The position numbers were made by a program, and so were the translations under genes. Below are positions 56,166 through 64,000 of a stretch of DNA of 64,000 nucleotides, in pieces; the stretch's first letter is position 1; every line of letters begins with the position of its first letter. The notes under the pieces are model-generated. The model made no database searches, was not told where the DNA came from, and saw only the letters and a program-made list of their open reading frames with translations. The stretch is from Lonicera japonica (Eukaryota > Streptophyta > Magnoliopsida > Dipsacales > Caprifoliaceae). The DNA is taken from the NCBI GenBank assembly GCA_021464415.1, contig CM038467.1, positions 55,200,734 to 55,264,733 of the forward strand. Direction: 5' to 3'.

Positions 56166-57400
56166 TGAATACTAACTTTTTGTTAGATTAGTGGGGTTTG
56201 GTTTATCAAAGCTTACTTTATTAAATTGGTTCTCGATTTCCTGAATAGTGGAGTCATTGTCTGTGGTGTTATCATCATTATTAGTATGTTCATGACTGCA
56301 TTTACTTTGGATTCACTACCTTATGGCTCTTATTCAATAGCTTCTAATTTTTTAAATTATTTATCTAACTGTTTTGTGACTTCTTTGTCTTTATTAGGTA
56401 ATCCTAATCCTTTCATTGACTCAAGTAAATTAGTCAAAGGCTTTTCTTGATCTTTACTAGGATTTTCAACTGTATTATCTAACTTAGTTTCAATTTTGTT
56501 TAACTGTTTGCCTATTGTTACTAGACATTAGTTAGTATAATTATTTTGTTCAATTATTTTCTTATCATTATTATCTCCATTAGATATTTTAAATTGGGTA
56601 GCTGGGAATAATGATTTTTTCCACTTCATATTTATTGCTTCTAAAGGAGGATGACTGTATGAAACTGTTGAATTATCTTGTTTGATCCATTGAGTTTTTG
56701 TGATTACATTACATTTATTATAATATTTTTCATACCAATCAAAGAATTTAATATTAGTGTGAATTTCTAACATAAATTCTTCCCATTTATTTATTGTTTT
56801 TATTAGTTGTTTTTCAGAATAACTAGATCTATATTGCCTTTTCTTTATTTTATTTTCTTTTGATTTGAAATCACTAGTTAGTTCATCCCAATTTATTTCA
56901 AATATTTTATTAATTGTATGTAACTGCTTGTTCATAATCTTCTTATTCATTATTAGTGTAGCAAGGATGATTATTTTGATCTTGTGTTTTATCACTTTTT
57001 AATTTAACTTCTTGAGTAGTGATTCTATCAAGTAGATCTGTATATTTTCTAGAAATGAATGTGTCTTTCCTAGACATTGCTGTCGAAGTAGAGACGTTAT
57101 ATAGAACTAGAGGTGTTCTATATCTTGATTCATCAAAACTTATTCTAATAGAACCATCTAGATACTGTTTTATGTTTTCTAAATTCGTTATATTATTAAT
57201 AATGGATTTTTGTGGAAGTTCATTTTCCAAAATCCACTGACTAGTGAGGCTAATAAATTTTGATAAGATTGTCTTAGGGACATGGATATTAGCATCACTA
57301 GTACTGTTTTGAATTAAAATAGTTTTGTCTTTTGGACTTTTTGTTTTAAGTGCATTAACATTTAGATTTGTTTTCATACACTTATAAATAAATTCTTTAT
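56166..57400 (-). pseudogene. Pararetrovirus-like polyprotein, part after the movement domain
   Basis: Minus strand. Frames at 57377-56943 and 56995-56528 overlap with a frame change. Features: QWILENELPQKSIINNITN and IKQYLDGSIRISF (57230-57150), SYSHPPLEAINMKWKK (near 56650), and PATQFKI near 56600. The next is KKIIEQNNYTN (56550), then, after stops, IGKQLNKIETKLD, a heptad-like helix. This order after a movement-protein domain resembles the linker and coat-protein region of caulimovirid-like sequences integrated in plant genomes. Several stops; truncated at about 56166 where the Tat element ends. It is a relic, not an active virus. The family assignment is inference from motif order. Confidence 0.5.
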
Positions 57401-57740
57401 ATTAAAGCAAGAGCTTGAGATCCCTCAACCCTCTGAGTGTTTTCTTTTGCGGTTTTAATATTTAATGTGAGTGCTTTTAATAGATGTGGGTCACTCAAGC
57501 TTATAGTGAAATATGAAAAGGAGTTAAAATGGACTAGGTCATTATGTAAACTTGACTCCATACCTACAATGCTACATGCATAGTTTAAATACCTTGCATA
57601 TCTTAGGCATAAAAGGATTGAAGAATTAATACCTTTAATACTTAAAGGTTTGATTGTAACTTGGATTAATCCTACGTGGATAAAATCATATATATTCCTT
57701 TTTCTTATGACTTTTAATTCCTTATGTGGTTAGCAAACTA
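57401..57740 (-). pseudogene. Movement-protein-like domain (30K superfamily) of endogenous pararetrovirus relic
   Basis: Minus strand. The frame reads HVGLIQVTIKPLSIKG, SSILLCLRYARYLNYA, GMESSLHNDLVHFNSF and SLSDPHLLKALTLNI. This is the core of the viral movement-protein fold (PF01107-like), which opens plasmodesmata for spread of plant viruses. The N-terminal part upstream (57740-57960) is recognisable only in pieces, with stops and frame changes. After the core, stops near 57405 and a one-base shift separate it from the next part. A host gene of this kind is not expected; the domain marks the segment as virus-derived. Confidence 0.68.
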
Positions 57741-58253
57741 CAATTTTCATGTTATTTATTAATTACATAGACTTTTTCTAGAGTTTTAATATTATAATCT
57801 GACTTAAAATTAACTAAAAAGGTTGACTTGTAAATTTATCTAGGAGAAACTTTGGGATATTCCAATTACCATAATATATGTTTACATCTTCATAACTACG
57901 TTCTTCTTGATTTATTATGTCTGGAATTGAGAATAAAGTTGACCTTAAGCTAATCGGTGAACTTGATTTAAAAAGTTGACTCGTCTTGACTCTATTTAAC
58001 CTAGTTCTTCTTATCTATCCTCCCATGTTTTAAAAATACATATCCTCACGCATACCTTAATGTCTAAACTTTTGCCTAAATTGCTTATTCCTTGAAGTTT
58101 TATTATGGCTCTGGTTATATAACACAAGTGTCCTACACTAAGTTAGGTGATTTTCTAGAATGGAGTAGAATGAAAAGGAGAATTTTGAGTTTAACAAATC
58201 AAAAGAATTGACCAAGGAATCAAATTAATCAATAGTATCAATAATCAACCACC

Positions 58254-58264
58254 ACCTCTGATAC
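58254..58264 (-). promoter_or_regulatory. tRNA-Met primer-site-like motif upstream of the pararetrovirus relic
   Basis: Minus strand AGTATCAGAGG, one base from the TGGTATCAGAG core. Caulimovirids prime with tRNA-Met, and the motif lies about 500 bp upstream of the movement domain on the same strand. Confidence 0.45.
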
Positions 58265-58265
<1 letters not shown>

Positions 58266-58340
<75 letters not shown>

Positions 58341-58341
58341 T
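58266..58341. repeat. (AAT)n microsatellite
   Basis: About 25 uninterrupted AAT units, directly beside the primer-site-like motif. Confidence 0.95.
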
Positions 58342-58730
58342 ATGAATCCTACTTGGGGTTAAAAGTAATTTTTAGGATTAGATCCCACTTTATGAAATTG
58401 GACGAAAGCTAGAATTAAATATTTAAGAATATTAGAAGCTTGAATAAAAAACTTCAAATAAGTTGATAGTGCCAAGTGTTGAACACAAGACCTCATTAAA
58501 AAGTAAAATGACACATTATCAATAAGTAGCTAATGCCAAATGAAACATTTTGCTTACACTTCATATATATAGCTTCGTCTAGATCTTTTAATTATCCTAA
58601 AAATCAATAAATTAACTTTTTTTTTAAAATATAAATATTAATATTAAAAATCAGAATATTCTTTTTATGTTTTTTTTAAAGTAACTAGTAGAAGAAATAT
58701 AATTACTAAATTAACAATATTAATTTAGAG
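58342..58730. other. AT-rich, nothing recognised
   Basis: Probably internal sequence of the element whose primer site lies at 58731-58748, but no coding is seen. Confidence 0.35.
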
Positions 58731-58748
58731 TTTTCAGCAACGGCGCCT
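58731..58748 (-). promoter_or_regulatory. Primer-binding site of LTR E1 element
   Basis: Minus strand AGGCGCCGTTGCTGAAAA, a variant of the TGGCGCCGTTGCC-type primer site common in plant gypsy elements, 6 bp from the LTR end at 58755. Confidence 0.6.
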
Positions 58749-58754
58749 AAAACT

Positions 58755-60192
58755 TGTTGTAATAAATATTAAAACTCGCAAGCGTAAGAAACGGCTAATA
58801 ATATAGCGCGCATAAAAGGTCAATTCCACATAGCTCAAACATTATGCTTTATAATTACTTTGTTAATTTTTTACTAAATTCTTAATCTAGCCAGAAAAGT
58901 GGTGAAATGAAATAAAATAAGTAAAACAAAGCAAATCAAGGTAATGAAAGTAAATTAAATAATATTAAGCAAAATAACAAAATTAATGAATTAATTGACT
59001 AGAGTTTCGGAGTCATATATTTAATATCATCTTCCTAAGTGTTCATGCACGTAAGCTCTACTCTTATCTTGCAATAATTTGGTCTCCCGACTCTATTATT
59101 TGCGAAAAATAAAATCATTCAAGTTTAATTAATTTTTAAAATCCAATTATAATTATTCCACAGCCAAACTTATATATAAGGTCAAAACAATCACCATATT
59201 CGTTAAAACACAACATATATCCACCCTTACCAGAACATAAGGTAAATCAATTAAATCATAATAAGAATCTAACTTTATTTTTATCACTTAAAATAGGCAT
59301 CCAATATGAAGAATTATATTTAACATTGAAGAATTGAATTGATAGAGTCAATTGGCATGGACACGTGCAATGTAATCAATTAAATATATTCATCTTAAAC
59401 TTAGTACAAATTTATACTAGCATGCAAAAAATTAAATAATAAATAATAAATATTTTTTTTTTACTTAGCATGGAATTAATTGAATAATTTTTTTTTAATC
59501 TTCAAAAAGCTAAAATAAATAAAAGAAGAGGAGAGAGAGAATCAACTAAAAGCACTGGCCATTGTCTTCTCCGCACTTAAAAGGTTAATATATAAATATC
59601 TCCACTTTCTTTCCTTTTACAAAGCCCTAGCTAGTTGGACTTGGAATTGAGCTGCCAAAGTTATTTCCTGGGCTGCTCATTAATTTTATTTCATAGGCTC
59701 ACCTTATTTATGCTTCAACCTTACCCACATGGACCAGTTGGGTCCAATGCTGTATTGGGCTACTTCTACTTGAAAGATTGCTGAGCATTATTGACTAGGT
59801 TTGGCCGAATGGGCTAGGGCCCATTTACTTGAAAGCATTTGTGTCAATCTTTGCCCTATTCAGCTGCTAAATTTTGCGTTGTAATTTTGGACAACGAGAT
59901 GGCTAAATTTGAAAAAAGTGTTGAATTACAAAGTTGTAGCTCTCAAAATTCTATTTAAATGGACTCAAGAATAGCATAATTTGGAGTTCCAAGTAAAAGG
60001 TTGTGCGGTCAAAAGTATTAAATCACTTTAGGTGTCTTCACCTGCTTTAATTTCTATATTTTTATCAATCTTCTCTGATTCTTTTCTAGCACTTGAGAAA
60101 GCATTAAAAATAGAAAATTAGTATTAATATATGTTCTCTAAATTATAAATTAATACAATAAATTATACCAATTTCTTGGTACATCAGTTACA
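58755..60192 (-). repeat. LTR E1
   Basis: About 1438 bp. On the minus strand it begins TGTAACTGATGTACC and ends TATTACAACA, followed by a primer site. It aligns over its length with 61822-63226. No coding. Confidence 0.65.
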
Positions 60193-61821
60193 CTACATGA
60201 TGAGCGAGAAGGCAACCCAAGCTAGAAGCCTAAACCAAGCTAAAACTTAGTGATCTTAGGATCTTAACTCTTTGGCATGATAAGTTAGTGCACCCAGAGA
60301 CCGCCATGTTATGAAAAACAATATAAAACTTTTACCGACACCCATTGCTAAACCATCAATTGATTTTAAAAAGTGGGTATTTTTGTACACCATTTCACAA
60401 AGGTAAACTCATTACCAACCCTTCTTACTTCAAAATTGTTTTCTAAATTGTTATATCTTTTTTTGTTAAAAGAATACAAGATGATAATTGTGGCTTTATA
60501 GATCCCTCAAGTGTGCCTCCACCCGCTAATATAATGTAAGTTTTCTTTCTACTATAAATATTATTTTTGCACATCTATTGGCATACATCGTTAAGCATGT
60601 GGCCTAATTGTTCATTAATCTATTAAGTATATAAGACTTGACAGTTCAAATAATGGGATACCGAATATCTAAAAGGGAATGTTATAAGATATTGATATGT
60701 GGATGTCCATATATGATGTTAATAGATTTAACTTTTCCCATATTGATATTATGGGTGAATGTGATTAGCATATATTATATATATATATATATATATTCTT
60801 GTCCCACATATGTCTTGTATAGAAGTAAGGAGGTTAGCTCTTAATATAAATAGAGCCGACTCTTACCCATATTGCATATTAGTTGAATAAGAAGATTTCT
60901 CTTATTCTCTATATTGTCATCAAATGGAGACTAATAAGATGTTCACACACATTAGAAGAATTCACATATGCTTTTTTTATTTATATATATATATTATTTT
61001 CAAACGGAGACTAATAAGATGTTAACACACATTGGAAGAATCCAAAAACTAAAAGAAAATTGATAATCAGATAAAACTAACCTCGGATTGTATTGTACAT
61101 GCCATAAACAAATAATTTGTAACTAACATAAACTTCCCAATCTTGAGTTAGAGTATGCATATCTACTATTTCTAGGTACATATATAGATAGTCTTCACTC
61201 CCATTTTTCCTTCCTTTTCGGTAGATCGACACTCTCCTTCAACAACTTAGTTGAGATAGAAAAGAAAGAGAGAAATGAAATAGCACTAATTAAGTATAGA
61301 AATTGAAGAAAGAAATGATTTCATGCATTTGAATTTATTTTTCTGTTCCTAAAAACATGTAAATATTAATGGGATTATTCAAACTTACCAATTGAAGCCG
61401 TTGGCCCAGAATTTATCTGTTTGATGCTTCGGAATATTGGACTTTAGAAGGTTGGAAAAAGACACTATATTGAAGGTGTTGTGGGCTGGTGGAATATGTC
61501 TGTAGTTTCTTGAAATTTCTGTAGAAGTCCTGACGCCCAGTGAAATCTCTCTATAGGATCTTAAAATTTCTGCAATTTAATTATAACACACATATTTATA
61601 CTTAAAGAAATTTAAATACTTGTAATCTCACTAACTTTAGTTTTCTTAAAAACCACTAGTTTTAAAATTAATTACACTAATCAACCATCAACTATACAAC
61701 TAGTTTTTTCTTGAAAAATATGAATAAGAAATAAAAATTATTTGAAACCTCCAAAAATGAAAATGACTTTATCAGTATGAAAGATTGATAGTATTTTTTA
61801 GCAAACTAGGGCAAGTGTTAT
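60193..61821. other. Sequence between LTR E copies
   Basis: No gene. A short LTR-like block at about 60678-60930 begins TGTTATAAG and holds TATAAATAG at 60846-60854, resembling a small Copia-type solo LTR, without a clear duplication. A 44-bp segment (GGAGACTAATAAGATGTT...) occurs at about 60924-60967 and again at 61000-61043. A block at 61390-61560 is less AT-rich and unrecognised. Confidence 0.35.
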
Positions 61822-63226
61822 TGTTGTGATAAATTTTAATACTTGCAAGTTCACAAATCAGTTTATAGTGTAGCGTATAAGTGAGGTCAATCTCACAATG
61901 ACTCAAACAGTATGTTTTATAATTACCTTGTTAATCTTACACTAAACCCCTAATCTAACTAGAAAAGCTTATGGAAATCAAATAAATAAAATAAAATAAA
62001 ATAAAGCAAAGCAAGTAAACTAAGGTAATGAAACTAAATTAAATAATATTAAGAAAGATAACAAAATTAATGAATTATTTGACTAGGATTTTTGAGTCAT
62101 ATATTTAGTATCATCTTCCTTAATATTCATGCGCGTAAACTCTACTACTGTCTAACAATAATTTGGTTTCTCGACTCTATTATTTGCGCAAACTAAAATC
62201 ATTCAAGTTTAGTTAATTTATAAAATGCAATTATAATTCTTCCACAACCAAACTTATGTAGAAGGTCAAAACACTAGCTATATCCGTTAAAACTCAACTT
62301 ATATCCTCTCGCAACAAATCATAAGGTGAATCCAACAAAAAAATAATAAGAATCCAACTTTATTTTTATCAATCAAAATAGGCATACAATAGAAAATTTG
62401 TATCTAACATTAAAACATTAAATTAGTATAGTCAATTGGCATGAACATATGCTAGAGAATCAATTAAATATACATATCCTAACCCTAACACAAATTTACG
62501 CTAGCATAAATAAAAGTAAATAAACAAAAAATATTTAAGTTAAAGTAAACTTAATTGACATTAATTTAATTGAATAAAACAAATTTCGAATCTTCAAGTT
62601 TTAAATGAAAAAAAAATAAAAAATAATTAAGAAAAGAAGAGAGAAAGGAGAGTGGTTGGTTACTGTGCCCAATTTTCCCATTAATTGTGCATGTTGCTTT
62701 CCTTTTATAATGATGCGTAAAATCCTAGTGGGCCTAGGGTAATTGATGGGCTATAATGCTAGATAACTTGGGCTTCGGCCTTTTATATGGCTGGGCTTGT
62801 TGGTACAGGGATTTTATGTTGGCTGGGCTAGTTAATATTAATAGCAAATATATGAATGGGTTCATTATTGAATATAATGAGTTTTCACCCCTTTAAACCG
62901 CTGCACTTTGCGTCACAATTTTGGAATCTGAGATGACTGAATTTGAAAAATTGCTGGATTGTAAAGTTGCAACTGTCGAAGTTGTTTTCAAGCTGGGCTC
63001 ACGAATAGTATACTTTGAGGTTCCGAATAAAAAGTTATGCTTCCAAAAGTATTGAGTCATTTTAGGTATCTTCATTTGCTTTAATTTCTTTATTTTTCTT
63101 GATTTTCTTCAATTCTTTTCTACCAACTGAGAAAGTATTAAAAATAGAAAAATAGTATTAATATCTATTCTTTAAAATATAAATTAGCATAATAAATTTT
63201 ACCAATTTCTTGGTACATCAGTTACA
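61822..63226 (-). repeat. LTR E2
   Basis: About 1405 bp, same family and orientation as E1. It ends TATCACAACA at 61822 but no primer site follows (ATAACACTTGCCC), so it is probably a solo or 3' LTR. Flanking 5-mers GTTAT and CTGTA do not match. Confidence 0.6.
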
Positions 63227-64000
63227 CTGTAAAACACATTTTAACATAAAATGTCATTTTTTATTGAAAAAAAAATGAAAATATTAATTCTTAATATTCT
63301 ATGGGTGTGGTTATTAGCGTGCACTCAAAGTGAGTACTCTAACACTCCAAAAAGGGTTTTTAATGCGAGTATAAAAATGTCTCAAAAGATACATATAAAA
63401 TTGTACCTCAAAATAAATTTGGAGTGCTATAATACTTGTTAGCCAATAGTGACGAACCATAGATGGGCTATAAGAAAGAGGATGATGAAGACCACAAAAT
63501 GTTAAAGGATAAAAAAGGACACCGTCTGCATCATCATCGCTAGCTAGTAATATGCTCCATTGGTACGTGTGTGGAGTTAGTCTTGTTTTGCCAAAACTAC
63601 TAGTTCTTTTTACTTTCAAATTTGAAGGTTGTATTTGGATGAATATCTATATATTTATACATAACATAGATAGTTAACTTATTTAGGTGATGAATTGATA
63701 AAGAGATCTTCCTCATGCATGGGTCGTCAAAGCATAAAATTGAACACGCTAATCTTACTAACAAACTTAGAAAAAAATATCTTATTTTAGTGGAAAAAAG
63801 AATAGCATCATTCACAATTGATTAAAGGTGCAGTTCTTTGTTATATTCTCTCACTTTGTATATATATATATATAAATGGACGATTTTTCAATGGTTACCT
63901 TCTCTTTCTACCCATCAATGAGTACTGGCACTAATTAATGCACATTGGTGAGGTGGCAAATCTTTTAACCTATTATAGTAGGTTAAAGTAACCTATTCTA
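63227..64000. other. AT-rich spacer
   Basis: Nothing recognised on either strand; short frames appear random. A TA run lies near 63859-63873. Confidence 0.5.

Noticed and set aside
62893..63075. 60-residue minus-strand frame in LTR E2
   Set aside because: Within an LTR; the matching region of E1 is not open, so it is chance.

Overview
This window is plant nuclear DNA, most likely from a dicot with many old retrotransposons. The evidence is nested LTR retrotransposons with tRNA-Met or Tat-type primer sites, L1-type LINEs, a caulimovirid-like relic, foldback MITEs, AT-rich spacers, and an intron-containing remnant of the nuclear tRNA CCA-adding enzyme. I see no intact host gene, rRNA, tRNA or CRISPR. 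Nearly every coding region is broken, mostly by stop codons that look like C-to-T or G-to-A transitions.

Layout, left: 1-2860 is the gag start, primer site and 2.26-kb LTR of a minus-strand Ty3/gypsy element that runs off the left edge. 2861-4317 is the end of a plus-strand LTR. 4318-5930 is a minus-strand LINE piece. 5931-11993 is a plus-strand gypsy end (integrase plus LTR) split inside the integrase by a 4.26-kb LINE (6939-11193). 13135-14652 is a CCA-adding-enzyme pseudogene. 16030-18510 holds a foldback MITE and a 104-bp palindromic satellite.

Layout, centre: 19967-47256 resolves into one nest. Element A is a ~3.2-kb non-autonomous LTR element, split by two insertions. Element B2 is a 7.8-kb gypsy element at 22031-29834 with target duplication AATAT; it carries a solo LTR of family C with duplication CATTC. 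Element C is a 16.2-kb gag-only Tat/Ogre-like element at 30003-46238 with duplication CTAAA. Element C carries two antisense genes of the plant-mobile-domain type with their own TATA promoters, a 115-bp tandem repeat in its 3' untranslated region, a solo LTR of family D (39728-41249, duplication GAAAT), and a rearranged, circularly permuted piece of a B-family element (42761-45366).

Layout, right: 47460-47890 is a second foldback MITE. 51997-56165 is a truncated Tat-lineage gypsy element. 56166-58265 is a minus-strand pararetrovirus-like relic with a movement-protein domain beside an AAT microsatellite. 58755-60192 and 61822-63226 are two related LTRs. The rest is AT-rich spacer.

The most interesting signals are: a GC-rich element (core around CCGTACGGTTGG) next to TATAAATA both in the C-family LTRs and in front of the antisense genes; tandem perfect palindromes just upstream of the TATA region in two unrelated LTR families; and the antisense gene pair carried by an element with no visible pol. 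Coordinates of elements come from reading termini and target duplications by eye; no database search was run.
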